A stretch of DNA of 64,000 nt, taken from contig NZ_CP095074.1 in the NCBI RefSeq assembly GCF_022919835.1, forward strand, positions 3,884,001 through 3,948,000. The letters run 5' to 3'. The notes below the pieces were generated by a model, which saw only the letters and a list, made by a program, of their open reading frames with translations, was not told the origin of the DNA and made no database searches. The position numbers and the translations under genes were made by a program. Below, piece by piece: positions 33,004 through 42,288 of the stretch. Source of the stretch: Halobacillus shinanisalinarum (GTDB lineage: Bacteria; Bacillota; Bacilli; Bacillales; Halobacillaceae). Numbering within the stretch: position 1 is the stretch's first letter; each line of letters begins with the position of its first letter.

Positions 33004-33924
33004 TCAGGTCACACCTGGTTCAATGTGCAACGTTTTTGTTAAACTTGAAAGCGTGGCCTTTGCCCCTAATGGAACGGCAAAGTGTGGCAAACAGTGACCG
33101 ATCTTAAACCCTGACAGCACAGGCTTGTCAAGGCGAGAGAAATAGAAATTGAAAACTTGTTCCAGTGTTAATGATTCGTCAGGCTTCCTAGGTTCAGCTT
33201 CACTAAAATCACCGACAATGATGCCGGCCGCATCCTCTAATTTGCCGGCAAGTTTTAGCTGGCTTAAGAAGGAATCAATCCGATAGGGCTCCTCGCCAAC
33301 ATCCTCAATAAGCAGCAGTTTATTCCTGGTATCAATTTCGTAAGCTGATCCAATCGAATTGACGAGTAAAGATAAATTCCCGCCGACGATTTCTCCACAA
33401 GCTTCACCAGGGCTGATGGTGCGTAGGGGAGAGATGTCTTTAGAATAAGTCAAAAACATAGGTTCAAAGAGTTGGTTAAACATGGCTTGGGAAAACGGAT
33501 CAAAGTTCTCTTTGCCAACGTCTGAACTGAGCATGGGTCCATGAAAAGTGACTAGCCCCGTCTTTTGGCGAATAGCTTGATGTAAGAACGTAATATCACT
33601 GTAGCCCCAAAAGATTTTTGGATTCCGTTTAATGAGCTTGTAATCAATCATGGAAGCAATTCTGCTTGTACCATAACCGCCGCCTGCACAGATAATGCCG
33701 TTAGTGAACTGATCAGCAAACATTGTATGAAGGTCTTCGAGACGCTGTTCATCTGTGCCCGCTAAATATCCATACTTACAATTAACATGTGGGGCTATTT
33801 TGACATGCAAACCTAGTTGATTTAAAAAGTGGATGGAACGTCGTAAATTCTTCAAATTTGGCGGACTGGCAGGTGCAATAACACCGATTGTATCTCCATG
33901 CTTAAGCTTTTTAGGAAGTAACAT
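33004..33924 (-). CDS. LD-carboxypeptidase, S66 family
   Basis: 306-aa serine peptidase of family S66 (LdcA/MccF/YkfA type). The N-terminal GDTIGVIAPASP, the nucleophile region IFWGYSDITFLH and the later Glu/His segments (LLIEDVGEEPYRIDS; GFKIGHCLPHFAVPLGA) match the family. These enzymes trim the L-D bond of murein tetrapeptides or hydrolyse microcin-like compounds. Next to a DppA-like aminopeptidase, as in the dpp-ykf region of B. subtilis, it probably takes part in recycling cell-wall peptides. Confidence 0.88.
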   Translation of the reverse strand: MLLPKKLKHGDTIGVIAPASPPNLKNLRRSIHFLNQLGLHVKIAPHVNCKYGYLAGTDEQRLEDLHTMFADQFTNGIICAGGGYGTSRIASMIDYKLIKRNPKIFWGYSDITFLHQAIRQKTGLVTFHGPMLSSDVGKENFDPFSQAMFNQLFEPMFLTYSKDISPLRTISPGEACGEIVGGNLSLLVNSIGSAYEIDTRNKLLLIEDVGEEPYRIDSFLSQLKLAGKLEDAAGIIVGDFSEAEPRKPDESLTLEQVFNFYFSRLDKPVLSGFKIGHCLPHFAVPLGAKATLSSLTKTLHIEPGVT

Positions 33925-34043
33925 AGGTTTCCCTCCGATAGTAAAAGGATGAGCTCATCGCTGATGGGTTCCTCTTTTTGTTTTACAGAGCTTACACAGC
34001 TATTGTATGCGTGTGAACCTCTAGAGAAGTACTATTGCATCCA

Positions 34044-34868
34044 TTAACTGAATGTTGTACGCGTGGCAAGTTCTGTCATCACTAACATGGCTTGATAGGC
34101 TTCCCGAATGTCCTTTGCTTTAAAAGAAACAACAGTTGAGTTTGATTCCAGTTTTGTGCCTGGCATGAGGCTTGCCCACTCGGCCTGGCCATAATTAGTG
34201 AATTCAATCCGAAGCGTTGGATGGGAAGGGGGGACAAGTGGTTGAATTTGGCTGCGATTATCGATCGCTTCCGCCGTTTTCCGTTTAAGCAGTTCTCCGG
34301 CCTTTTTCGGTGATAACGTTTTAACTGCGGAGCGGGAAATGGTTTCTTTTACAGGGGCGGTGACAATAGTAGGAATGAGTCTTTCCGCTTCCTGTGTGGC
34401 CATATCATCGCCAGCAACCATAAGTACCGGAATTCCATAATACCCTGCGAGATAGGCATTGAGTCCAAGTTCACCGACCACAACCTCATCGATAAAAAAG
34501 TTTCGAACCGCGGAAATCATGGAGTGGGACATGGCTCCTCTTTGACCTGCCCGGGCATGGTAACCTACAAAGATAACCCCATCATACGATTGATCCAATC
34601 CCTGCATCATTGAAAAAGGTTTGACATCTCCAGTGATGAGCTGGGCTTCTGAATGAAGATGTTCTACTAGCAGATTATTCATTTTGGAGTGGCTGTCGTT
34701 AACGATTATCTCTGAAACCTGCCTGTCAAAAGCAGATTGGATCACCTTATTCGTTTCATCTGTCATCAGTTTACGGCCACGTTCATAATTAAGTTGGTTT
34801 GAATCTACAAAAGTAGCGTCGGGCAGACCAGTTATTCCTTCCATGTCTACTGATATGTACAATTTCAT
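34044..34868 (-). CDS. M55-family D-aminopeptidase (DppA-like)
   Basis: 274 aa. The zinc ligands of family M55 can be seen in YISVDMEGITG and in FVGYHARAGQRGAMSHSM. DppA cleaves N-terminal D-Ala from D-amino-acid peptides. The likely start is ATG 34868; AAGGAG lies 12 nt upstream, so an alternative TTG at 34874 (6-nt spacer) is possible. It is upstream of the S66 gene on the same strand with a 119-nt gap. Joint use in murein peptide degradation is inferred. Confidence 0.86.
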   Translation of the reverse strand: MKLYISVDMEGITGLPDATFVDSNQLNYERGRKLMTDETNKVIQSAFDRQVSEIIVNDSHSKMNNLLVEHLHSEAQLITGDVKPFSMMQGLDQSYDGVIFVGYHARAGQRGAMSHSMISAVRNFFIDEVVVGELGLNAYLAGYYGIPVLMVAGDDMATQEAERLIPTIVTAPVKETISRSAVKTLSPKKAGELLKRKTAEAIDNRSQIQPLVPPSHPTLRIEFTNYGQAEWASLMPGTKLESNSTVVSFKAKDIREAYQAMLVMTELATRTTFS

Positions 34869-35069
34869 AAACAATAGCATCTCCTTTGAATTTTATTAAT
34901 TTTCAAACAATAATATCAAGATTTAACAGATATGACAAATTGTAATATTCCATTGTTCAAGTGAAGTCGTAGATTCTAACTGTGCAGTATTTTATCGTTT
35001 TATTTAGAGAAGGCAGGGGAATAGTATAGAAGAATAAGAGCAGGGTATTTACATAAGAGGTGGTTTTTT

Positions 35070-35774
35070 ATGTTGTTTTCCGGGACGAGCCTTTCTGATC
35101 TTTCACGAACAGCTATCATTTTGATTATAGCAGGGTTTATTTCGGTTGGAAGTGCTTTTTTTATTTTTTTGGAACTAGCGGAAGATGTGATGGAAAAGGA
35201 GAAGTTCGCAGTAGACCGAATAGCCATAGATCTAATGAATGCGATCAGTTCAGATCCGCTTTCTATCATAGTAGGTTGGATTACGGAAGCAGGAGCCGTA
35301 CCGATTATTACCGTAGCTTCGATCGTATTAGCGATCTATTTATTATTTTTCTCCTCTTTCAGTGCATGGGTAACTGTTTATTTTGGTATAAATATGATTG
35401 GAATCAGTCTGTTGACGAAAGGATTAAAGCTGATGTTTGAAAGACAGCGTCCTGATACTCTGGCACAATATGATGGAACAGGTTTCAGTTTTCCAAGTGG
35501 TCATACGACAGGGGCCGCAACTTTTTATGGATTCTTGATCTACCTTACTGTCATTAGCCCGTTAGACAGAAAATGGAAGTGGCCGATTAACATTCTATTG
35601 GCAACAGTCATTTTACTCGTTGCTCTTAGCCGTGTTTATTTAGGTGTCCATTTCTTTACAGATATAATAGCTGGTCTTATGCTAGGGCTTTCCTGGTTAT
35701 TCATTTGTATTGGAGCGTTAGAACTAACAATATGGAGACAGAGAAGACGTCAAGGAAATCGGCAGGTTAGATAA
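35070..35774 (+). CDS. PAP2-family membrane phosphatase
   Basis: 234-aa, six-helix membrane protein with the three phosphatase signature motifs: KGLKLMFERQRP, FPSGHTTGA and SRVYLGVHFFTDI. It probably dephosphorylates undecaprenyl pyrophosphate, phosphatidylglycerol phosphate or similar lipids at the outer face. AGAGGTGG precedes the ATG. The following small gene may be co-transcribed. Confidence 0.9.
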   Translation: MLFSGTSLSDLSRTAIILIIAGFISVGSAFFIFLELAEDVMEKEKFAVDRIAIDLMNAISSDPLSIIVGWITEAGAVPIITVASIVLAIYLLFFSSFSAWVTVYFGINMIGISLLTKGLKLMFERQRPDTLAQYDGTGFSFPSGHTTGAATFYGFLIYLTVISPLDRKWKWPINILLATVILLVALSRVYLGVHFFTDIIAGLMLGLSWLFICIGALELTIWRQRRRQGNRQVR

Positions 35775-35830
35775 GTCGATTGTTCGGGTATAAATAAATA
35801 AGGAAGTGTAAAAGAAGGAGTTGAACAAGG

Positions 35831-35995
35831 ATGTTGTATATTTTAGCGATACTACTGCCGCCGGTAGCGGTACTATTTACTGGAAAACCAATGAAAGCAT
35901 TACTCAATTTGATCTTAACATTGATCTTTTATGTACCAGGGGCTGTCCATGCTGCTGTTGTTGTCAAAGGTCATTATGATAGCCGAAAAGGATAA
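35831..35995 (+). CDS. PMP3/YqaE-family small membrane protein
   Basis: 54 aa with two membrane helices; the start MLYILAILLPPVAVLFTGKP and the ILTLIFYVPGAVHA segment are typical of the UPF0057/PMP3 family. Members are linked to salt and cold tolerance in several organisms, which would suit a halophile, but the mechanism is not known. AAGGAG precedes the ATG by 10 nt. Confidence 0.88.
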   Translation: MLYILAILLPPVAVLFTGKPMKALLNLILTLIFYVPGAVHAAVVVKGHYDSRKG

Positions 35996-35999
35996 ACAT

Positions 36000-36036
36000 A
36001 AAAAGAGTTCACAGGAAAATCTGTGAACTCTTTTTT
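36000..36036. terminator. Bidirectional terminator between PMP3 and queE
   Basis: AAAAAGAGTTCACAG pairs exactly with CTGTGAACTCTTTTT around GAAAAT. Confidence 0.93.
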
Positions 36037-36039
36037 AAC

Positions 36040-36768
36040 TTACACACCGCGTTTATTTCCCCAGAGTAACGCATGTACTTGTGGTAAGACACGGACATGA
36101 TTGAGTGTTGTTGATGCGACAACTTGATCAATAAGCCATTCATATTTTGTTAACAGATCTGTTGCCAGACGAGAGGCTTGAGACTCCTCTAAATCATCAT
36201 TCCCTACTTGAAGGAAGAAAGGGATAGAAGGATATCTTTGATGGACCTGTTCGGCATAGGCGAGGTCCTCCTCATTAAAAATAACAACTTTTAGGCTCGT
36301 ATGTGATAGTCGATCATTGGTCTCCAGTTGCTGGATGATCCCATCTAACACATCCCAATTTGTCTTCATCTTCGAGCTTGGGGGTTTAGGTGAAATCGTT
36401 AAATCATCGATGGTAAGAAACCAGTCTTGCCATCGGCTGCCTTGGGTTTCCAGCGCAACTTCAATATCCAATTCATGAAGTGAATCGATCAACTCATGGA
36501 GATTTTTGAGCAGGGCAGGGTTGCCGCCTGAAATCGTAACATGGTCGAAATGGTCTCCGCCTGTTTCTTGCAGCTGCTGTACAATCTCATCAGCAGTTAG
36601 GCGATGGACCTCTTCCTTTGCACTGCCATCCCACGTGAAGGCAGAATCACACCAGGAGCAGCTGTAGTCGCACCCTGCTGTTCGAACAAACATCGTTTTT
36701 CTCCCTACAACCATGCCTTCTCCTTGAATCGTAGGACCGAAAATTTCTAATACAGGAAACTTATTCAT
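36040..36768 (-). CDS. queE: 7-carboxy-7-deazaguanine synthase
   Basis: 242-aa radical SAM enzyme of queuosine synthesis that contracts carboxytetrahydropterin to 7-carboxy-7-deazaguanine. The cluster motif CDYSCSWC (CX3CX2C) is near residues 33-40 and EIFGPTIQGEG opens the protein. It overlaps queD by 8 nt and is last in the queCDE operon. No queF gene follows in this window. Confidence 0.94.
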   Translation of the reverse strand: MNKFPVLEIFGPTIQGEGMVVGRKTMFVRTAGCDYSCSWCDSAFTWDGSAKEEVHRLTADEIVQQLQETGGDHFDHVTISGGNPALLKNLHELIDSLHELDIEVALETQGSRWQDWFLTIDDLTISPKPPSSKMKTNWDVLDGIIQQLETNDRLSHTSLKVVIFNEEDLAYAEQVHQRYPSIPFFLQVGNDDLEESQASRLATDLLTKYEWLIDQVVASTTLNHVRVLPQVHALLWGNKRGV

Positions 36769-37234
36769 GGTCCATCCACTCCCGTCTTACTTCAGCGTAG
36801 CTTGTGGGTGTTTCATAAAGCTGAACAAATTCAACCTGCAAATCATCTCGTTCTTGTTGTAAAGCCTTGTTCATTTTTTCATAGATCCACACGACCATAT
36901 TTTCTGCCGTTGTATTCATGTGAGGCAATGTATCGTTTAAGTAGCGGTGATCAAGATGGATCTCGATTTGTTCTTTCCAAATATTTTTGATATCACCGAA
37001 ATCGATGACCAGGCCAATCTCATCAACAAAACCGCTAATGCCGAAAATGACTTTATACGTGTGTCCATGAAGATTTTTGCATTTTCCTTCATAACGATGT
37101 AAGTGATGGGCGGCATCAAAGGTAAACTCTTTGCTGACGAGAACACGCTTGTTATGATATTTCAGCTCATGACGTTTAATATCTTCATCAATTTTCTGCA
37201 AGTTCTCGACAATGGTAAAACCGTACTGGTGCAT
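36761..37234 (-). CDS. queD: 6-carboxy-5,6,7,8-tetrahydropterin synthase
   Basis: 157-aa QueD/PTPS-fold enzyme that converts dihydroneopterin triphosphate to carboxytetrahydropterin. Zinc-binding histidines are in FDAAHHLHRYEGKCKNLHGHTY, which also carries the catalytic Cys. The start overlaps the queC stop (TAATG). About 25 residues precede the family core, a slightly long N-terminus. Confidence 0.94.
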   Translation of the reverse strand: MHQYGFTIVENLQKIDEDIKRHELKYHNKRVLVSKEFTFDAAHHLHRYEGKCKNLHGHTYKVIFGISGFVDEIGLVIDFGDIKNIWKEQIEIHLDHRYLNDTLPHMNTTAENMVVWIYEKMNKALQQERDDLQVEFVQLYETPTSYAEVRREWMDHE

Positions 37235-37899
37235 TAGCGGTTCACCTCTTTCCGCTGATTAAGGTAGGTCTCGAGCCCGTTTTGTCTGAGTTTACAAGCT
37301 GGGCACTCTCCACAGCCATCTCCACGAACACCGTTATAACACGTCAACGTTTTTCCGCGAACATAGGTGAAGGCGTCCAAATGATCAGCAAGCTCCCATG
37401 TTTGTGCTTTATCAAGCCACATGAGAGGGGTATGAACGACGAAATGATCATCCATGGACAAGTTTAAGGTTACGTTTAGTGATTTTATAAAAACATCGCG
37501 GCAGTCTGGGTAGCCGCTAAAGTCTGTTTCGCAAACGCCGGTAATCACGTGCTTCGCCCCAACTTGTTTTGCCAAAATAGAAGCAAACGATAGGAATAAT
37601 AAATTACGACCTGGAACGAAGGTGGAAGGTAATTCTCCGTCCTCGCCATCTTTAACTTCAATGTCATTCCTCGTTAAGGCGTTTGGTGCCAGTTGGCTTA
37701 ATAACGACATATCCAGTACATGGTGCTTCACATTAAGATCCGCAGCAATCTCTCTTGCCACTTCGATTTCTTCATTATGACGCTGGTTGTAATCAAACGT
37801 GACAGCCTCAACTTCATCATACTTGTCAAGAGCCCAGAACAGACAGGTCGTACTATCCTGTCCCCCGCTAAACACAACAACAGCTTTATTTTTATCCAT
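37234..37899 (-). CDS. queC: 7-cyano-7-deazaguanine synthase
   Basis: 221-aa ATP-dependent enzyme that forms preQ0 from the carboxylate. The PP-loop motif [13 protein letters not shown] is at about residues 8-20, and four zinc-binding Cys lie in [19 protein letters not shown]. First gene of the operon, about 100 nt downstream of a preQ1-I riboswitch and its terminator. AAAGGAGAA precedes the ATG. Confidence 0.96.
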   Translation of the reverse strand: MDKNKAVVVFSGGQDSTTCLFWALDKYDEVEAVTFDYNQRHNEEIEVAREIAADLNVKHHVLDMSLLSQLAPNALTRNDIEVKDGEDGELPSTFVPGRNLLFLSFASILAKQVGAKHVITGVCETDFSGYPDCRDVFIKSLNVTLNLSMDDHFVVHTPLMWLDKAQTWELADHLDAFTYVRGKTLTCYNGVRGDGCGECPACKLRQNGLETYLNQRKEVNR

Positions 37900-38001
37900 A
37901 AAAAAATTCTCCTTTCAAGGAAAAGCTTAAAGCGTACTGGTAGAGACGCTCGTAGCTAGACAGCAATCGAAAAGAGAATCTAACTAACCCAAAAAAACAT
38001 T

Positions 38002-38073
38002 AAAAAACTATACCTAAGGCAAGGTATAGTTCCATCCTTAGTTTTTTATAGAGGGTGTAGCTAGAACCTCTCC
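38002..38073 (-). promoter_or_regulatory. preQ1-I riboswitch with expression-platform terminator
   Basis: The minus strand reads AGAGGTTCTAGCTACACCCT then CTATAAAAAACTAAGG, which fits the preQ1 class I aptamer consensus: stem, C-containing loop and A-rich tail. Directly after it AACTATACC pairs with GGTATAGTT and is followed by T6, the terminator. Binding of preQ1 should stop transcription of queCDE. A TATAAT-like -10 box lies upstream at 38117-38122. Confidence 0.95.
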
Positions 38074-38239
38074 TGTTTTACTAACAGATTTGTTATTGAT
38101 TTTTTCACATGAAAAATTATACCACAGACGATAGAGAAAACATAGCTTTTAGCCGCCAATAAACTCTTGAAATCGCATGATTTGTATGGTTGTACATATA
38201 AATATATAACTTGAATTCCTTTGTTTGGAGGGTGTATCG

Positions 38240-38746
38240 ATGAAAAAGCTACTTATTCTGCTAGTGGTTTTCCTGCTTTCTGCCTGCTCTTATGATATTA
38301 GTCTGCAAGAGTTGAAGGAGAACTATCCAAAAGCTGTGAAAGAGAAGGTGGAGAAGCTTCCAAAAGACGTCCAACAGAATTTAACCATACCTAATCAACT
38401 TCCGTTTGAACCTACCTATGCAAATTTTAGTTATGAAACGACGAACCCAGCAGATAAGTCAGGTGAGGTGTTTAGAACAGAGTTTCTGTTTTCTAATAAT
38501 GAGGCGAATCTTCATGTTGTTCATTGGCACACGGAAATGCAAGCGCATAAGGAGGAGACGGAGAAAGCGATAGATATTAACGGTGTAGAAACGGTCATTA
38601 AAAATGATGAGAATCGAGTGAAACAACTTGAGTGGAAAAGTGATGATGGATCAACCATTACGCTAAGTATGATTATTACAAAGCAAGCTGAAGGGAAGTA
38701 TTCACTCGATGACCTGGTAAATGCAGCAGAATCCATGCATAAATAA
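38240..38746 (+). CDS. Lipoprotein of unknown function, paralogue of the one at 19.8 kb
   Basis: 168 aa. Lipoprotein signal with lipobox LLSAC, Cys near residue 16. The mature start (SLQELKENYPKAVKEKVEKL, then QQNLTIPNQLPFE) matches the lipoprotein at 19755-20249 in order and spacing. The ATG at 38240 has GGAGGG upstream; an ATG at 38225 in the same frame is less likely. Function unknown; it probably sits on the outer face of the membrane. Confidence 0.78.
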   Translation: MKKLLILLVVFLLSACSYDISLQELKENYPKAVKEKVEKLPKDVQQNLTIPNQLPFEPTYANFSYETTNPADKSGEVFRTEFLFSNNEANLHVVHWHTEMQAHKEETEKAIDINGVETVIKNDENRVKQLEWKSDDGSTITLSMIITKQAEGKYSLDDLVNAAESMHK

Positions 38747-38796
38747 GCTTACCTTTATCTAACCTCGTACTTCCATTGATTTGTAATGAGCACGAA

Positions 38797-39303
38797 CTAC
38801 TTTTTCGCGAATTTTAGAGCATTAAGTCTTTCTTTTACAAGCTGATAGTAAAGAAAGGTCATGGTTTGGGTGAGGATGAATACTGGGAATGAATAAAAGA
38901 GTTTATACCCGTTCTTAAAGCTAACAATATCGACCAAGGTGAAAATCCACTGAAGCCCTACACCGAAGAGAGACCAGATCAGCACATACCATATAATTGT
39001 GCGTGGGTTAATTTTAAATGATTCATACAAATAAATGAAAAAGTAGCCAAAGGGAGCAAAGGTAAAGTAATAAAATAGATCGTTTACACCATATTGGTTC
39101 GAATCATTCAACTTATAATAATCAATTAATCCACCACCAATTGTAAAGTCAAAAAAGATTCCAATCGTGTACCCCCATAGTAAAAATAATGCTGTAACCT
39201 CACGTGAGAATTTTTTGGGAAGTAGAAAGAAGACAGAATAAGCAATGATATTCATGATCAATATAGACAGTTCGTTTTTATCAAAGGCTTCCCATAAAAT
39301 CAT
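38797..39303 (-). CDS. Multi-pass membrane protein of unknown function (CBO0543-like)
   Basis: 168 aa with about five hydrophobic segments. The spacing and the aromatic segments (LIDYYKL, DLFYYFTFAPFGYFFIYLYE) recall the CBO0543-type membrane family of Firmicutes, but I hold this loosely. Its start overlaps the stop of the gene at 39300-39773 by 4 nt, so the two are translationally coupled. GAGGTGAG precedes the ATG. Confidence 0.6.
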   Translation of the reverse strand: MILWEAFDKNELSILIMNIIAYSVFFLLPKKFSREVTALFLLWGYTIGIFFDFTIGGGLIDYYKLNDSNQYGVNDLFYYFTFAPFGYFFIYLYESFKINPRTIIWYVLIWSLFGVGLQWIFTLVDIVSFKNGYKLFYSFPVFILTQTMTFLYYQLVKERLNALKFAKK

Positions 39304-39773
39304 GAGTAACTCACCTCACGATGGGTAATTTTTCTAAAGATTTGGTGGGAATAATACGCTATGAAATGAAGCGCGGAAAAGTATAACGCATCATACCCAA
39401 TATTCCACTTCACATATTTCGTTAGATCGAAATAGTTGGAAAGACCTGTTATTAAAAGCAATATGACTATGGAAGTCATGGTTATTAAAGCAGAGCTGGC
39501 AAAAGTTTTTGACTTATGAATCATATTTAATTGCATGATTAATAGTACAGGAATAATTACACTTCTAAAAAATAAAAAAGCAGTATAATCCATTGGCTGC
39601 TCTGTTATCTTAATGAACTTGAAACCTTCATAAATAATCCATGTCCAATTAATACTGATCACAAGTATTAACATGAAGACAAAGGTGTTTTCTGTAATTG
39701 ATAATTTTTTCTGTATAACGAAAAATAAAGCTGTTATAAGCCATGCTATAAAGAAAAACACTGCAAAACCCAT
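39300..39773 (-). CDS. Multi-pass membrane protein of unknown function
   Basis: 157 aa with about five membrane segments; no family recognised and no catalytic motif. GGAGGG precedes the ATG. First gene of a two-gene membrane-protein operon with the gene at 38797-39303; the tight coupling suggests they act together. Confidence 0.6.
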   Translation of the reverse strand: MGFAVFFFIAWLITALFFVIQKKLSITENTFVFMLILVISINWTWIIYEGFKFIKITEQPMDYTAFLFFRSVIIPVLLIMQLNMIHKSKTFASSALITMTSIVILLLITGLSNYFDLTKYVKWNIGYDALYFSALHFIAYYSHQIFRKITHREVSYS

Positions 39774-40007
39774 AAATTACCCTCCGTTTCTGTTCTCATA
39801 TTCTTTGTTCATGTTTAGAAAATATACTGAAATAAAATCAGTTTTTTTATACCATTTAGGCCCTTGTGCAAAAACCTAAATAGGCTAAAGGAAAATTATT
39901 TAGAACTAAAGTGGTATAGACAAATAGATAGGTAGTTGTTAATCTTATTGAAAGCGTTTGCAAATATGGAGTTGGTTTTAAAAAAATTAAAAGAGGAGGG
40001 TGTAAGC

Positions 40008-42218
40008 TTGTTAACTAAGTACAGTAGTAAAAACGTGTTTTTTGGAATGTTCAAGAAACCTTTGGTACTCTGTTTAGCGCTTCTGTTATTCATACCATTG
40101 GTGATGAAAGACAACCGAGTGTATGCAAAGGAGGATGAGCATGAAAACGATTTAGATATTAACCCTGCCCCGCAAGAAGTAGAAAAGTTAGGTAAGGGGT
40201 TTCCACTGACCCCTGTTGTTGGAGTGATTACGGGGGAAAATACCGATGAAGCAGCTGTTCGTGAAGTTGAACAAGCCTTAAAAGAAGCAGATGTGAAAAG
40301 GATTGTCCGAAAAACGGCAGAAGAGTCAGAACCAAATACTCCTGTAACCATATGGATTGGGGGTCCTACGGAAAATCAGGAATCACCAAGGGTAATCGAG
40401 GAATTAGGAGTGGACGGGCCTGAGCAACTGCAGGCAGAAGGATATGTAATCGCTTCAACGAATAAGCAGAAAAAACAAATCGTTCTTGCCGGGAAGGATA
40501 GGGCTGGAACCTTTTATGCAGCCCAGACGTTTGAGCAGATGATTCAAGAAAGAAAGGGACGTGACTGGATACCTGCTGTAGAAATTCGAGATTGGCCGGA
40601 TATGTCAATGCGCGGATCAATCGAAGGATTTTACGGTCCGCCATGGTCCCACGAAGACCGGTTAAGTCAACTGGAGTTTTACAGTGAAAATAAAATGAAT
40701 GCGTACATTTATGCACCGAAAGACGATCCATATCATAGAGAAAAGTGGCGTGAACCTTATCCAGAAGAGGAGTTGAATCAACTAAGAGAATTAGTTGATA
40801 AGGCAAAAGCAAATCATGTTGAATTTACATTCTCACTTTCACCTGGAAATACTGTTTGTTACTCGGGCGATAAGGATTTTGATCAGTTAATGAGTAAGAT
40901 GCAAACTGTGTGGGATCTGGGTGTACGCTCCTACGCTATTTTCCTGGACGATATCAGCTATAATCTCCATTGTGAACAGGATAAACAAAAATTCGGGGAT
41001 GATCCAAATCCAACAGCGGCCGCGCAAGCTTACCTGTTAAATCGTTTTAATGAAGAATTTATCCAAACACACGAAGGCGCTGAGCGGTTGATTACTGTAC
41101 CAACGGATTATGCCGGAAATGATACAACCACATACCGGGAGAGGTTTGCTGATTTAGTAAACGAAGATATCGTAGTAATGTGGACAGGCCCGGCAGTCGT
41201 CCCTGAAGAAATTACCGCAGAAGGAGCGAAAAAAGTTTCGGAAATCTTTAAACACGATTTATTAATCTGGGACAATTATCCCGTGAACGATTTTGATAGG
41301 AATCGTTTATTCCTCGGCCCGCTAGTAAAAAGAGATGCTGAGTTAACGGAAAACGGTGTGATCGGCTTGACAGCAAATCCGATGAATGAGGCAGAGGCTT
41401 CAAAGATCCCACTGTACACGATTGCTGATTATACGTGGAATCCGTATGAGTATAACCCAGAGAACTCATGGCTGCGCAGTATTGAATCATTCGGCGGTGA
41501 AGCGGCAGAAGCCTTGAAAACTTTTGCAGAGAATTCCTACTCTTCACGGCTGACTGATAGAGAATCGTTAACATTAACCCCCTTGATTGACGAATTTTGG
41601 AAGGTATACGAAACAGATCATGCAGAACAGGCGGCTGAACATTTGATTGCTGAGTTTGAAAATTTACAAACGGTACCAGAAAGACTCGAAAAGCAGATGG
41701 AGAATGAAAAATTCCTGAACGAAATTGATCCTTACTTAAAAAAACTTTCTCTATCCGGGAAAGCTGGAGTGACAGCTGTTAAGCTGTTAATGGCAGAGAA
41801 AGTGGATGACTCACATGCAGCCGATCAATACAGAGAAGAACTGATGTTGCATATAAACCAGCTAAATGACATTCCACAAGAGGTTGGTAAGTTTGTCATC
41901 AAACCGTTCCTTATCCAAGCGATTTATGGAGAATACATTCTTTCAAGACCGCTGGATGGTATCAATAAAGTACGGGGCGCGGGAGAATTGATTCAGTATA
42001 CACCGGAGCACGGAGACACCACAGGAACCAATATTTATGGCTATGAAGTGACGGTGGAGGAGGGAACGATCGTCAAACGAGGCGGCAACAATTCTCCGAT
42101 TCCTGATAATGGATATGTATTGAGTATTCATGGCAGCGATTGGTTAATGGAAAATGCGTTACTAGGTGCAAAAGTACAAATAAAGGATGGTCAAGTATTG
42201 ATTACCATCCCAAAATAA
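40008..42218 (+). CDS. Secreted GH84-family beta-N-acetylglucosaminidase
   Basis: 736 aa. An N-terminal signal peptide (hydrophobic core about residues 15-30, probable cleavage after VYA) exports the protein. A GH20-like N-terminal domain precedes the GH84 catalytic barrel, recognised by RGSIEGFYGPPWSHEDRL and by the catalytic Asp pair in FLDDISY (Asp314-Asp315). GH84 enzymes split N-acetylglucosamine from glycans by substrate-assisted catalysis. Start is TTG at 40008 with GGAGGG at a 7-nt spacer; the frame is open upstream to 39936 without a ribosome site. It is a single gene, presumably for glycan scavenging. Confidence 0.88.
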   Translation: MLTKYSSKNVFFGMFKKPLVLCLALLLFIPLVMKDNRVYAKEDEHENDLDINPAPQEVEKLGKGFPLTPVVGVITGENTDEAAVREVEQALKEADVKRIVRKTAEESEPNTPVTIWIGGPTENQESPRVIEELGVDGPEQLQAEGYVIASTNKQKKQIVLAGKDRAGTFYAAQTFEQMIQERKGRDWIPAVEIRDWPDMSMRGSIEGFYGPPWSHEDRLSQLEFYSENKMNAYIYAPKDDPYHREKWREPYPEEELNQLRELVDKAKANHVEFTFSLSPGNTVCYSGDKDFDQLMSKMQTVWDLGVRSYAIFLDDISYNLHCEQDKQKFGDDPNPTAAAQAYLLNRFNEEFIQTHEGAERLITVPTDYAGNDTTTYRERFADLVNEDIVVMWTGPAVVPEEITAEGAKKVSEIFKHDLLIWDNYPVNDFDRNRLFLGPLVKRDAELTENGVIGLTANPMNEAEASKIPLYTIADYTWNPYEYNPENSWLRSIESFGGEAAEALKTFAENSYSSRLTDRESLTLTPLIDEFWKVYETDHAEQAAEHLIAEFENLQTVPERLEKQMENEKFLNEIDPYLKKLSLSGKAGVTAVKLLMAEKVDDSHAADQYREELMLHINQLNDIPQEVGKFVIKPFLIQAIYGEYILSRPLDGINKVRGAGELIQYTPEHGDTTGTNIYGYEVTVEEGTIVKRGGNNSPIPDNGYVLSIHGSDWLMENALLGAKVQIKDGQVLITIPK

Positions 42219-42230
42219 GTAGGTGAATAG

Positions 42231-42273
42231 AAATTCCCAGATGGCTTGGATACACGCCATCTGGGAATTTTTA
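42231..42273. terminator. Terminator of the GH84 gene
   Basis: AAATTCCCAGATGGC pairs exactly with GCCATCTGGGAATTT around a 10-nt loop, with a T-run. It is also placed to serve the leftward peroxiredoxin gene. Confidence 0.93.
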
Positions 42274-42288
42274 ATCAATAAAGTAAGT

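Noticed and set aside
40366-40812. 148-codon frame antisense to the GH84 gene
   Set aside because: Overlaps the catalytic domain of a certain gene; no ribosome site.
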